From NCBI GenBank assembly GCA_900550695.1, contig URTF01000044.1:1-16916 (forward strand): a stretch of DNA of 16,916 nt, read 5' to 3'. This document shows, in pieces, positions 7,589 through 15,687 of this stretch; positions within the stretch are counted from its first letter, which is position 1; every line of letters starts with the position of its first letter. The notes below the pieces were generated by a model. It had not been told where the DNA came from, ran no database searches, and saw only the letters and a list, made by a program, of their open reading frames with translations. The translations under genes and the position numbers were made by a program. The DNA comes from an uncultured Ruminococcus sp. Its GTDB lineage: Bacteria > Bacillota > Clostridia > Oscillospirales > Ruminococcaceae.

Positions 7589-8509
7589 TTACTTAGTGCC
7601 AGCCATGCTTGCAACTTCTTCTGCGAAGTTGTCAACCTTCTTCTCAACGCCTTCGCCTCTCTCGAAGCGAACATAATCAACAACCTTGATCGAGCCGCCG
7701 AGAGCCTTAGCTGCGTTATCAACATACTGCTTAACAGTCATCTTGTCATCCTTAACGAATGCCTGATCGAGGAGGCAGTTTTCAGAATAGTACTTGCCAA
7801 CCTTACCCTCAGCGATCTTAGCCTTTACCTGTTCAGGCTTGGAAGCCATCTTAGGATCTTCAGCCATCTGAGCCATGATGATAGTCTTTTCATTTTCAAG
7901 TACAGATGCAGGAACAGCTGCTTCGTCAAGGTATGCAGGATTCATAGCTGCAACCTGAAGTGCGCAGTCCTTACCAACTTCAAATACCTTATCAGCAGGA
8001 AGATCAGTATCAAGCTTGACCATTACGCCGATGCTTCCACCGCCGTGAACGTAAGGAACGAGTGTACCCTCAAATCTCTGGAAACGACGGATAACCATAT
8101 TTTCTCTGATCTTGATGAAGAGATCCTGAAGAGTTTCTTCAACAGTCTTGTCGCCGCCACTGATAACTGTTGCCTTGAGAGCGTCAACATCAGCAGGGTT
8201 CTTTTCGATTACAGTCTTAGCAACTGCTGCAACGAATGCCTTGAATTCGTCATTGTTAGCAGCGAAGTCTGTTTCAATATTTACTTCAACAACTGCGCCA
8301 ACGTTGCCTTCAACAACAGAAGTTACGATACCTTCTGCAGCAACTCTGCCGCTCTTCTTAGCCTGTGTAGCAAGACCCTTTTCACGAAGAATGGTAACAG
8401 CCTTTTCTGTGTCGCCATCTGCTTCTTCAAGAGCTTTCTTACAATCCATCATACCAACGCCGGTAGCTTTCATAAGGTCTTTGATTTCTGCAATAGATGC
8501 CTTTGCCAT
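7589..8509 (-). CDS. tsf: Translation elongation factor Ts
   Basis: EF-Ts is the guanine nucleotide exchange factor that recycles EF-Tu-GDP in the cytoplasm. The N-terminal UBA-like domain carries LMKATGVGMMDCKKAL (residues 12-27). The EF-Tu-contacting motif TDFAANNDEF is at 80-89, where family members have TDFVARN. The length of 306 residues is normal. The start ATG is preceded by GGAGGA at good spacing. It is the second gene of the classical rpsB-tsf operon and is followed directly by a strong terminator, so pyrH and frr, often next in other Firmicutes, are not in this unit. Confidence 0.97.
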   Translation of the reverse strand: MAKASIAEIKDLMKATGVGMMDCKKALEEADGDTEKAVTILREKGLATQAKKSGRVAAEGIVTSVVEGNVGAVVEVNIETDFAANNDEFKAFVAAVAKTVIEKNPADVDALKATVISGGDKTVEETLQDLFIKIRENMVIRRFQRFEGTLVPYVHGGGSIGVMVKLDTDLPADKVFEVGKDCALQVAAMNPAYLDEAAVPASVLENEKTIIMAQMAEDPKMASKPEQVKAKIAEGKVGKYYSENCLLDQAFVKDDKMTVKQYVDNAAKALGGSIKVVDYVRFERGEGVEKKVDNFAEEVASMAGTK

Positions 8510-8564
8510 TTTAATTCCTCCAAATATTTATAGTATAACCGTTTACGGTCAAATAATCTAATTA

Positions 8565-8595
8565 GGGCAGACATAATTATAAATTGTGTCTGCCC
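8565..8595 (-). promoter_or_regulatory. Long hairpin between rpsB and tsf
   Basis: GGGCAGACA (8565-8573) pairs perfectly with TGTCTGCCC (8587-8595). Pairing can continue through AATT/AATT after one mismatch, leaving a three-base loop. No T run follows on the minus strand, so it is probably not a simple terminator. It may set the S2 to EF-Ts ratio through RNA processing, stability or partial attenuation. Between it and tsf is a small dyad ACCGT-N2-ACGGT at 8538-8549. Confidence 0.5.
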
Positions 8596-8611
8596 GAAAA
8601 TGCGGAATAAA

Positions 8612-9346
8612 TTATTCAGCAGCTGCTTCTTCGTCCTTTTCTTCAGCAGCAACAGCTTCCTGTGTACCCTGTCTGCCTTCGATGATAGCGTCAGCCATAG
8701 CACCTGCAATAAGCTTTACAGCTCTGATAGCGTCATCGTTACCGGGAATTACATAGTCAACATCGTCAGGATCACAGTTTGTGTCAACGATTGCAACTAC
8801 AGGGATACCGAGCTTCTTAGCTTCGGAAACAGCGATCTTTTCCTTACGGGGATCAACTACAAAAAGCGCGCCCGGAAGCTTATCCATTGTCTTGATACCG
8901 CCGAGGAACTTTTCGAGCTTCTCGATCTCGAGTTCGAGCTTAACAACTTCCTTCTTAGGGAGAAGGTTGAATGTTCCGTCTTCCTGCATCTGGTGGAGCT
9001 GTTCAAGTCTCTTGATTCTTCTCTGAATTGTCTTGAAGTTGGTCATCATACCGCCGAGCCATCTTGCATTTACATAATGAACATTAGCTCTGATAGCTTC
9101 TTCCTTAACAGAATCAGCAGCCTGCTTCTTGGTTCCTACGAAAAGAACTGTGTCGCCGTTTGCAGCAACTTCACGAACAAAATTGTAAGCTTCGTCAAGC
9201 TTCTTTACAGTCTTCTGAAGATCGATAATGTAAATACCGTTTCTTTCTGTAAAGATGTAAGGTGCCATTTTAGGATTCCATCTTCTTGTCTGGTGACCGA
9301 AATGTACACCGGCTTCAAGAAGCTGCTTCATTGATACTACGCCCAT
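8612..9346 (-). CDS. rpsB: 30S ribosomal protein S2
   Basis: S2 binds the body-head junction of the 30S subunit and is needed for S1 attachment. The sequence has the family start MKQLLEAGVHFGHQTRRWNP, then FVGTKKQA and NARWLGGMMTNFKTI. In the middle it has PGALFVVDPRKEKIAVSEA and near the C-terminus IPVVAIVDTNCDPDDVDYVI. The tail is acidic and alanine-rich. I place the start at the ATG ending at 9346 (MGVVSMKQ). GGAGGA at 9354-9359 lies seven bases from it, whereas the upstream in-frame ATG at 9361 overlaps that ribosome binding site. That gives 244 residues. The leader of about 110 nt fits autogenous control by S2, known in other bacteria but not demonstrated here. Confidence 0.97.
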   Translation of the reverse strand: MGVVSMKQLLEAGVHFGHQTRRWNPKMAPYIFTERNGIYIIDLQKTVKKLDEAYNFVREVAANGDTVLFVGTKKQAADSVKEEAIRANVHYVNARWLGGMMTNFKTIQRRIKRLEQLHQMQEDGTFNLLPKKEVVKLELEIEKLEKFLGGIKTMDKLPGALFVVDPRKEKIAVSEAKKLGIPVVAIVDTNCDPDDVDYVIPGNDDAIRAVKLIAGAMADAIIEGRQGTQEAVAAEEKDEEAAAE

Positions 9347-9466
9347 GATTTTTTCCTCCATATTGGTTTTAAAATTTTATAACCTCCGCCCGACTTAGCT
9401 TAACATAAACTCGGATAAACTCCAAGCACCAACCGTTAAAAGTACGGACGTGCGAATTACTTGAAT

Positions 9467-9495
9467 ATTATATCATATTCTTCCCAAAATTACAA
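9467..9495 (-). promoter_or_regulatory. Sigma-A-type promoter of rpsB-tsf
   Basis: On the minus strand, TTGTAA (9490-9495), a 17-base spacer and a perfect TATAAT (9467-9472) begin about 15 bases beyond the ymxH stop codon. No terminator separates ymxH from this promoter, so some read-through from the upstream operon is likely. Confidence 0.7.
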
Positions 9496-9510
9496 TATAA
9501 TACGCATTAT

Positions 9511-9798
9511 TTATTTGCACAAACTTTTCGCTTTTACATCGATAGTTTTTGGCGATATTGTTTCATTTGTTGAAACAAGAATAGTATCGGTTCCTATTAT
9601 CTCAATATCACGGCATTTTATGACTACATCGTCATCTCTTCCAAAAAAGCCGAAGAAGCGTCCTCTGCCATATATAACAAGAGATTTCACCGTAAGGCTT
9701 TCCGCATCGAATTCAATGTCATCAACATACCCGATCTTGCTGCCGGAACGAATGTTTATTACTTCCTTGTTCCGTATATCATTTAATGTGTATTTCAT
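9511..9798 (-). CDS. ymxH: YlmC/YmxH-family PRC-barrel protein
   Basis: A small PRC-barrel protein of the YlmC/YmxH sporulation-associated family, which is restricted to Firmicutes and has no established biochemical function. Marks are the opening LNDIRNKEVINI, then GSKIGYVDDIEFD at about residues 20-32, LVIYGRGRFFGFFGRDDD in the middle, and a DIEIIGTDTILV strand. I start at the ATG ending at 9798 (MKYTLND), nine bases from GGAAAGG (9808-9814). An in-frame ATG at 9816 would add six residues but overlaps that site. It ends the leftward run that begins upstream with the HAD gene, 59 bases after mutS2. The symbol follows the family name. The YlmC/YmxH split is uncertain. Confidence 0.78.
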   Translation of the reverse strand: MKYTLNDIRNKEVINIRSGSKIGYVDDIEFDAESLTVKSLVIYGRGRFFGFFGRDDDVVIKCRDIEIIGTDTILVSTNETISPKTIDVKAKSLCK

Positions 9799-9810
9799 TT
9801 CACACGACCT

Positions 9811-9837
9811 TTCCATACTTTATATAATAGTATGGAA
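9811..9837 (-). promoter_or_regulatory. Hairpin overlapping the ymxH ribosome binding site
   Basis: TTCCATACT (9811-9819) and AGTATGGAA (9829-9837) form a perfect 9-bp stem with a nine-base AT-only loop in the mutS2-ymxH gap. In the leftward mRNA the 3' arm includes GGAA, half of the ymxH Shine-Dalgarno GGAAAGG. The stem could hide the site and lower translation. The absence of a following T run argues against a terminator. Confidence 0.5.
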
Positions 9838-9857
9838 GGAAGTGCTTGTTCTATGCT

Positions 9858-12224
9858 TTATTTCAGTTCGATTATTGTTACACCGTCCTCGCCCTCACCG
9901 AAAAGTCCCGGGCGGAAACTCTTTACAGACGGGTGCGATTTAAGATGCTTCTGTATTCCTGCACGAAGAACTCCCGTTCCCTTTCCGTGGATAACGGTGA
10001 TGATACCTGCGCCAGAAAGAACTGCATTGTCGATGAACATATCAAGCTCGTGGATTCCCTCGTCGACCGCACAGCCACGAATATCAAGTTCAAGCGACGG
10101 TTTTCTCTGAAGCTTGCTCTGAATACCTGCTTTGGAAACTCTCTTGTTCTGAACAGTGACCTTTGGTTCGTTTTCGATAAGTCTTAACTTGCTGACATTG
10201 ACCTTTGTTTTCATTATCCCCGCCTGAACAAAAACATTTCCGCTGCTGTCCGGGTCGCTTGCAAGAATACCTGTTTTGTCTATATCAAAAATAAGAACCT
10301 TGTCACCACGCTTCAACGGACGGGGAAGCTTATATTCCTTGCGTTCACGCTGCTGAACGGGATTTGCCGTATCATACATCTTGCCCATTGCGGATTTCTG
10401 ACGGGATTTTGCACTTGCAAGGTCAGCCTTGTTCTGCTGTTTGCGCATATCTTCAAGCTGACTGAGAAGCTCATCAGACTGCATACGGCAGCTCTCAACG
10501 ATCCGCATAGCCTGAACTCTTGCCTTTTCAAGCTCCCCTGCTTTTTTCTCATTAAGCTCATCAAGCTCTTTTTCAAGCTGTGCAGTTTTTTCAGCCTGTT
10601 CGTTTTTAAGCTTCGTAAGCTCTTTATTCTGATTTTCAAGGTCAATTCGTGCTTTTTCAAGATTTGCAACAACTTCTTCAAAGCGCTGATTTTCCGATGA
10701 AACAAGCGACTTTGCTCGGTCGATGATACCCTGCGGAACGCCGAGCTTTGACGAAATAGAAAAAGCATTCGATTTACCCGGAGAACCGATTATAAGCCGA
10801 TATGTCGGCTGCATCGTTGCAGTATCAAATTCACACGAAGCATTTTCTATGCCCTTTGTTTCAATGGCAAAAAGCTTCAATTCCTGATAATGCGTTGTAA
10901 CAAGAAGCTTTGCTCCCTTAGCTATCATATCTTCAATGATGGAAACAGCGAGCGCAGCACCCTCAACAGGGTCAGTACCCGAACCAAGCTCATCAAGCAA
11001 TATAAGTGAACGGTCATCAGCCACTTCAAGTATCTGCACAACGCTGCTCATGTGTGATGAGAACGTCGAAAGGCTCTGTTCGATGCTCTGCTGATCGCCG
11101 ACATTTACAAGAATATGTTCAAATACGGAAACTCGGCTGCCGTCCGATGCGGGTATCATAAGTCCGCACATTGCCATAGCAGTAAGAAGTCCCGTAGTTT
11201 TAAGAATGACCGTCTTACCGCCCGTGTTAGGTCCTGTAACGATAAGAGCCTGATAGTCCTCGCCAAGCTTTATATCGACAGGAACGACCTTATCCGCAGC
11301 AATAAGCGGATGGCGAGCCTTTTTCAGATCGGTAATGCCGTCATCGGAAATGGCGGGGATGCAGCCTCTCATCTTTGCGCCAAGGTTAGCTTTCGCAAAA
11401 TACAGATTAAGCTCTGCACAGGTTTCATAATCGGCGGAAAGCGACTCTGCACAATACGAACAATCGCCCGAAAGCTCCGCAATAATGCGCTCTATCTCTT
11501 CTTTTTCACGGCTTTTGAGAATTTTGATATCATTGTTCGCTTCAACGACCGACATCGGCTCAATAAAGTATGTCGAACCCGTTGCAGATGTTGCGTGAAC
11601 AAGTCCCGGAACACTTCCCTTATGTTCTGCCTTTACAGGAAGAACATAACGTCCGTCACGGATAGTAACGATATTTTCCTGCAAGGATTTCTGGACCTCG
11701 GAATTGCGCACAAGCTTGTCAAGGCTTTCTCTGATCTTAACACCAGCCTGCGCTATCTTTCTTCTGATATCCGCAAGCTCATGGCTTGCCATATCTGATA
11801 TCTCATCTTCGGAAAGAATTGAATTTTTTATCTTATCTTCAAGAAAATTATTGGGCGAAAGTGATGAAAACAGCTCACAAAGAGTTGTATCCTTTTCTTC
11901 AACGGATTTGTACCAGTCAGAAATTATTCTTACCTGATAAAGCATCTGTCCGATGTCGATAAGCTCACGGAGTGAAAGACTTGCCCCCGATGAGGCTCTG
12001 CGCAGCGAACCTCTTATATCTTTGAACGCTGTAAATCCCGGCGTTCCGTATTTAACGGAAAGCTCAAATGCGTCCTCGGTTTTCTTCATCTCTTTTTTAA
12101 CTTTTTCAAGATCTGTACATGGAGAAAGCTCCAGTGCCATTTCTTTCGTGCGTGAATTTGATGCCTCGTCCGAAAGCATCTCTAAAATTTTATGTAATTC
12201 AAGTGACTTATAGTAGTTATTCAT
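9858..12224 (-). CDS. mutS2: MutS2 family ATPase/nuclease with Smr domain
   Basis: MutS2 is the MutS paralogue without the mismatch-recognition domain. It suppresses homologous recombination in some bacteria and acts on collided ribosomes in B. subtilis. The 788 residues contain the lever/clamp region, Walker A GPNTGGKT (331-338), Walker B LILLDELGSGTDP (407-419) and TTHYQELK just after. A charged coiled-coil stretch spans roughly 515-620. The C-terminal Smr domain begins near LELDIRGCAVDEG and carries IHGKGTGVLR. The Smr motif before it reads LDIRG where LDLRG is usual. All parts are present and the length is normal. Its ATG overlaps the recO TGA by four bases (ATGA), so translation is likely coupled. 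Confidence 0.96.
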   Translation of the reverse strand: MNNYYKSLELHKILEMLSDEASNSRTKEMALELSPCTDLEKVKKEMKKTEDAFELSVKYGTPGFTAFKDIRGSLRRASSGASLSLRELIDIGQMLYQVRIISDWYKSVEEKDTTLCELFSSLSPNNFLEDKIKNSILSEDEISDMASHELADIRRKIAQAGVKIRESLDKLVRNSEVQKSLQENIVTIRDGRYVLPVKAEHKGSVPGLVHATSATGSTYFIEPMSVVEANNDIKILKSREKEEIERIIAELSGDCSYCAESLSADYETCAELNLYFAKANLGAKMRGCIPAISDDGITDLKKARHPLIAADKVVPVDIKLGEDYQALIVTGPNTGGKTVILKTTGLLTAMAMCGLMIPASDGSRVSVFEHILVNVGDQQSIEQSLSTFSSHMSSVVQILEVADDRSLILLDELGSGTDPVEGAALAVSIIEDMIAKGAKLLVTTHYQELKLFAIETKGIENASCEFDTATMQPTYRLIIGSPGKSNAFSISSKLGVPQGIIDRAKSLVSSENQRFEEVVANLEKARIDLENQNKELTKLKNEQAEKTAQLEKELDELNEKKAGELEKARVQAMRIVESCRMQSDELLSQLEDMRKQQNKADLASAKSRQKSAMGKMYDTANPVQQRERKEYKLPRPLKRGDKVLIFDIDKTGILASDPDSSGNVFVQAGIMKTKVNVSKLRLIENEPKVTVQNKRVSKAGIQSKLQRKPSLELDIRGCAVDEGIHELDMFIDNAVLSGAGIITVIHGKGTGVLRAGIQKHLKSHPSVKSFRPGLFGEGEDGVTIIELK

Positions 12225-13015
12225 GATGTTTGACCTTTCTCAAAGGGGTTGCATATCTCATGGTAATAATTCAGCGATCTGAACGTTCTGCCGAACTGCG
12301 TATAGATGTATTTTTCCGTAACTTCATTCACTTTCGCCAAAGCTTTATCAGAAATACGGAAATTGAACAGCTTATCTATCGGCGAAAGCGCAATATGCTG
12401 AAGCGCTTCAAACTCGGAGTGAGTAAGCTTTACACGGTAGTAGCTTTCTTCAAGCTCTTTTTCACGAAAATGATATTCGCAGTAAAAGCGTGACTTGTCG
12501 ATGATAAAATACATCGGATCAGCCTCATAATCATAGCATATCCTACAGCCGATAAGCTGCGGAACAAGACCTATTTCCGTAACGAACCGAAGTTCAAAAA
12601 CGCTTTTTATGAATTCGCAGCTTCGCTGATCTGTATTAAGAAAGTACAGACAATTGAGCATAAGCCGCATTATATCGTGTTCGTGCTTTCTGCTCGTCGC
12701 AAGTACAGCGTGGCGTGCAAGCTCTCCGAAATAACATACAAGTGAAAGCTTTTTTATATCAAGCCGAAGATTGTAAAAATCGTGCTTTACTTCGCTGCTG
12801 TCAAGATAATATTTGTCGTTGTTCATTCTAAGACAAAACGTTGAATAGGCAAAAAGCTGCGTTGCGGCGTGATTCTTTGAAGTTATCTTCTTTGAACCTT
12901 TCGCCGAAACTTCAAGTGTTCCATAGTTTTCGGTAAGTATGCTTATATATTTGTCATTCTCACCAACGCATCTTTCAAGGACAACTATCCCGTCAACCGT
13001 CAGCATTGATGCCAT
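12221..13015 (-). CDS. recO: DNA repair protein RecO
   Basis: RecO loads RecA on SSB-coated DNA in the RecFOR pathway and anneals strands. The 264-residue length is normal. The N-terminal OB-fold starts MLTVDGIVVLERCVGENDK and contains YGTLEVSAKGSKK. The helical C-terminal half has LNCLYFLN and FELRFVTEIGLVPQL, followed by GCRIC, a CxxC that forms half of the usual zinc site. A second cysteine pair is reduced to YCEYH. The start (MASML) has a weak GAGATGA site; the ATG three codons later is possible. It lies six bases after yqzL and overlaps mutS2. The era-yqzL-recO order is a Firmicutes hallmark. Confidence 0.93.
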   Translation of the reverse strand: MASMLTVDGIVVLERCVGENDKYISILTENYGTLEVSAKGSKKITSKNHAATQLFAYSTFCLRMNNDKYYLDSSEVKHDFYNLRLDIKKLSLVCYFGELARHAVLATSRKHEHDIMRLMLNCLYFLNTDQRSCEFIKSVFELRFVTEIGLVPQLIGCRICYDYEADPMYFIIDKSRFYCEYHFREKELEESYYRVKLTHSEFEALQHIALSPIDKLFNFRISDKALAKVNEVTEKYIYTQFGRTFRSLNYYHEICNPFEKGQTS

Positions 13016-13021
13016 ATTCTA

Positions 13022-13216
13022 TCATCTCGCTTTCATTTGTGCAGATATTGCATTATCCGAAATCTGACCGCAAAAATGCGGTTCTTCGGCGGATATGCCT
13101 GAATAACCATATTCCGCAGAATTGCCGCACTTGTAAATTCCTTTATATTTTAAATAGTCGTTAATATTGCCGCTTTTGGTAAATTCTTTCCAAAGTATAT
13201 CTTTTTCATCATTCAT
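13022..13216 (-). CDS. YqzL-like small protein
   Basis: A 64-residue protein whose first half, LWKEFTKSGNINDYLKYKGI (residues 8-27), fits the pattern W-x-x-F-x-x-[ST]-G-x-I-x-x-Y-L of YqzL-like proteins. In Firmicutes these commonly sit between era and recO, as here, and their function is unknown. The family is usually under 50 residues, so the Gly/Ser-containing tail (YGYSGISAEEPHFCG...) is longer than usual and may be unstructured. The ribosome binding site is weak (GCGGGG), and two ATGs stand close together at the start. It begins 51 bases after era. Confidence 0.75.
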   Translation of the reverse strand: MNDEKDILWKEFTKSGNINDYLKYKGIYKCGNSAEYGYSGISAEEPHFCGQISDNAISAQMKAR

Positions 13217-13267
13217 AATACAGCCCCGCTTTCGGAAAACTACATTATGATTATGCCCTCTCGGGAC

Positions 13268-14182
13268 TTAATTATCAGAGGTATTATTTGAAAGTCCGAA
13301 ACTTCTTATCATTGCTTCACTGTTGCGCCAGTCTTCCTTGACCTTTACCCAGCACTGGAGATTTACTTTTATCTCAAAGAATTTTTCAAGATCTTCACGG
13401 GCATACTGTCCGATCTTTTTAAGCATTGCACCGTGCTTTCCGATTATCATTCCCTTGTGCGAATCTCTTTCACAGAATATAACTGCGGAAATATCAAGTA
13501 TATCTTCACCGGAAGAATCAGTTCTTTCGCTCATCTGCTCAACTGTAACGGCAATTCCGTGAGGTACTTCATCATGCATAAGTCGGAGTATTTTTTCACG
13601 GATAATTTCAGCCGCAAGTACACGCTCAGGCTGATCTGTAAATGAATCATCAGGGAAATAATGCGAACCTTCGGCAGCGTATTTCTTGGTTTCTTCCCAT
13701 ACGATATCAATACCGTCATTGCGAACAACACTTATGGGAATAACGCTCTTGAAATCATACAACGCCGAAAATTCAGCTATCTTTAAAGCAACTTTTTCCT
13801 TGTCAGGAAGCAGATCTATCTTGTTAAGTATGAGAATAACATTATCCTTTTTGTGAAAACTGTTTATTATTCTCTTATCAATATCATTAATAGCTTTTGA
13901 AGCATCTGCGACCATAAGAATAAGGTCAACATCGGTAACGGAATCCTTTACAGCCTTGTTCATACTCTCCCCAAGCTTATTTTTGGCTTTCTGTACGCCC
14001 GGAGTATCCATAAAAACATACTGCGCTTCATTTTCCGTAACAATTCCCGTGATCCTTGTACGGGTCGTCTGCGGTTTGGAGCTTATAGCAGCTATCTTCT
14101 CCCCTACAAGTGCATTCAGAAGTGAAGATTTGCCTGCATTTGCACGTCCTACGATCGTAATAAACTCAATTTTTGTATTCAT
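13268..14182 (-). CDS. era: GTPase Era
   Basis: Era is an essential GTPase that binds the 3' end of 16S rRNA and guides late 30S assembly. The G1 loop is GRANAGKS (residues 12-19), where most Era proteins have GRPNVGKS; the GxxxxGKS core is intact. Switch I has KPQTTRTRITGI, G3 is DTPG (59-62), and G4 is NKID (120-123). The C-terminal KH domain shows GMIIGKHGAMLKKIG and ends in WVKVKEDWRNSE. The length of 304 residues is typical. AAAGGAA precedes the ATG at good spacing. It follows ybeY by 15 bases, so the dgkA and cdd genes that sit between them in B. subtilis are absent. Confidence 0.97.
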   Translation of the reverse strand: MNTKIEFITIVGRANAGKSSLLNALVGEKIAAISSKPQTTRTRITGIVTENEAQYVFMDTPGVQKAKNKLGESMNKAVKDSVTDVDLILMVADASKAINDIDKRIINSFHKKDNVILILNKIDLLPDKEKVALKIAEFSALYDFKSVIPISVVRNDGIDIVWEETKKYAAEGSHYFPDDSFTDQPERVLAAEIIREKILRLMHDEVPHGIAVTVEQMSERTDSSGEDILDISAVIFCERDSHKGMIIGKHGAMLKKIGQYAREDLEKFFEIKVNLQCWVKVKEDWRNSEAMIRSFGLSNNTSDN

Positions 14183-14197
14183 AATCCGTTCCTTTTA

Positions 14198-14701
14198 TCA
14201 TTCATCGTCATTTACAAAAGTTGCATCTCTCGAAATACCGAGCGAATCGAGAATGATCTCTTCCTTTTCGTGCATCTTCGCAGCATCGAGCGGTGATGTT
14301 TCATGGTCGTAGCCAAGAAGATGAAGCATCGAATGTACAGTAAGGAAACCGACCTCCCTTTCAAGGGAATGACCGTAAATATGCGCCTGCTTAACAGCAG
14401 TTTCCATAGAAATGACTACATCTCCGAGCAGATATGCACCCGTTTCATTGTTGAGATCATAAACGCCGTTTTCACCCAAAGGGAATGAAAGAACATCTGT
14501 CGATTTATCCTTGTTTCTGTAAACACGGTTAAGCTTGCGTATCTCTGCATTATTCACAAAGGAAACACTCACCTCGGCAGCACCGGGGAATTTTTCCGTA
14601 GTCAGAACAGCCTGGCAGCACTTTCTTACAAGAAGTCTAAGACCTACAGGGATCTTTACTTCACGCTGATTGTTTCTTATCATTACCTTAACCTTTGCCA
14701 T
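14198..14701 (-). CDS. ybeY: Endoribonuclease YbeY (rRNA maturation factor)
   Basis: A metal-dependent RNase needed for 16S rRNA 3'-end maturation and 70S quality control. The zinc motif H-x3-H-x5-H is present as HSMLHLLGYDH, with His123, His127 and His133. The other conserved block, RVYRNKDKSTDVLSFP, is at about residues 59-74. I start at the ATG ending at 14701 (MAKVKV, 167 residues). AAAGGAA (14711-14717) is nine bases from it but runs directly into the upstream in-frame ATG at 14710. That upstream ATG overlaps the phoH TGA as ATGA and would add MIF. The phoH-ybeY-era order supports a shared role in ribosome assembly. Confidence 0.96.
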   Translation of the reverse strand: MAKVKVMIRNNQREVKIPVGLRLLVRKCCQAVLTTEKFPGAAEVSVSFVNNAEIRKLNRVYRNKDKSTDVLSFPLGENGVYDLNNETGAYLLGDVVISMETAVKQAHIYGHSLEREVGFLTVHSMLHLLGYDHETSPLDAAKMHEKEEIILDSLGISRDATFVNDDE

Positions 14702-14706
14702 AAAAA

Positions 14707-15687
14707 TCATTTCCTTTCTGTATTTCTTTCCCTTTTCTGTTCGCTTGCCTTTTCATAAGCCTTGATAATATCCTGTACAAGCTTATGACGGACAACGTCT
14801 TTTTCTGTAAAATGCATTACTGCAATATCATCAACATTTTTTAATATTCTCATCGCATCGATAAGTCCCGATTTGTTGCTGTCGGGTAAGTCTATCTGCG
14901 TAATATCACCCGTTATGACCATTTTGCTGTTGAAGCCAAGTCTTGTAAGGAACATTTTTATCTGCTCACGGGTTGTATTTTGTGCTTCGTCAAGAATTAT
15001 GAACGAATCATCGAGCGTTCGACCTCGCATATATGCAAGCGGAGCGACTTCGATAGTTCCCTTTTCCATGTGTTTTGCAAAAGTATCAGCGCCAAACATA
15101 TCAAAAAGCGCATCGTACAGCGGTCTTAAATAAGGATCGACCTTGTTCTGAAGATCACCCGGAAGGAAACCAAGCTTCTCTCCTGCTTCAACAGCAGGTC
15201 TTGTGAGAATTATCTTGTTTACCTCATGCGCTTTAAAAGCCTTGACCGCCATTGCCACTGCAAGATAAGTCTTACCCGTTCCCGCAGGTCCGACACCCAT
15301 TACGATAGTGTTCTTTTCAATGGCTTTTACATAGTTTTTCTGACCGAGTGTTTTAGCCTTAACGACCTTTCCGCCCGATGTAACGCATATACCGCCGTCA
15401 GCAAGCTTTACCGCCTGCTCCGATTCACCCTCATCAACAAGAGAGCTTACATATCTGATGCTCTGTTCATTTATCGTTTCACCTTTTTTTATAAGGTCAA
15501 GCATGGTTTTAACGGCAGATTCCGCTCGGCGTACACCGTCCTCCTCACCGCTTATCCTGATATCCGTTCCTCGGCTGAGAACAGCAACACCGAACTGCCG
15601 CTGGATAAAATTTATATTTTCATCGAAACTTCCGAAAAGTGAGCTTATCTCGTCAACATCACTGACCTGAATAATACGCTCTGCCAT
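14707..15687 (-). CDS. phoH: PhoH-family ATPase
   Basis: A PhoH-like P-loop ATPase of the YbeZ type, thought to act as an RNA-associated partner of YbeY. Residues 1-120 hold a small N-terminal region that includes a KH-like segment (FGVAVLSRGTDIRISG). Walker A is GPAGTGKT (133-140) and Walker B is FIILDEAQN (229-237). Between them is LTRPAVEAGEKLGFLPGD, and TGDITQIDLP follows at 259-268. All are diagnostic of the family. The length of 326 residues is normal and GAGGTGA precedes the ATG. The C-terminus is Lys/Arg/Glu-rich. It abuts ybeY. Confidence 0.96.
   Translation of the reverse strand: MAERIIQVSDVDEISSLFGSFDENINFIQRQFGVAVLSRGTDIRISGEEDGVRRAESAVKTMLDLIKKGETINEQSIRYVSSLVDEGESEQAVKLADGGICVTSGGKVVKAKTLGQKNYVKAIEKNTIVMGVGPAGTGKTYLAVAMAVKAFKAHEVNKIILTRPAVEAGEKLGFLPGDLQNKVDPYLRPLYDALFDMFGADTFAKHMEKGTIEVAPLAYMRGRTLDDSFIILDEAQNTTREQIKMFLTRLGFNSKMVITGDITQIDLPDSNKSGLIDAMRILKNVDDIAVMHFTEKDVVRHKLVQDIIKAYEKASEQKRERNTERK

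Noticed and set aside
7583..8533. 316-codon plus-strand open frame opposite tsf
   Set aside because: It is the antisense of a clear EF-Ts gene with biased codons, lacks a ribosome binding site, and is Cys/Asn/Ser-rich in the way antisense frames are.
8600..9334. 244-codon plus-strand open frame opposite rpsB
   Set aside because: It is antisense to ribosomal protein S2 and has no start signals.
13217..13267. ATG-TAG start-stop pair behind a GAGAGGG site upstream of yqzL
   Set aside because: It could be a minimal regulatory ORF, but a single short coincidence in a 51-base gap is not enough evidence.
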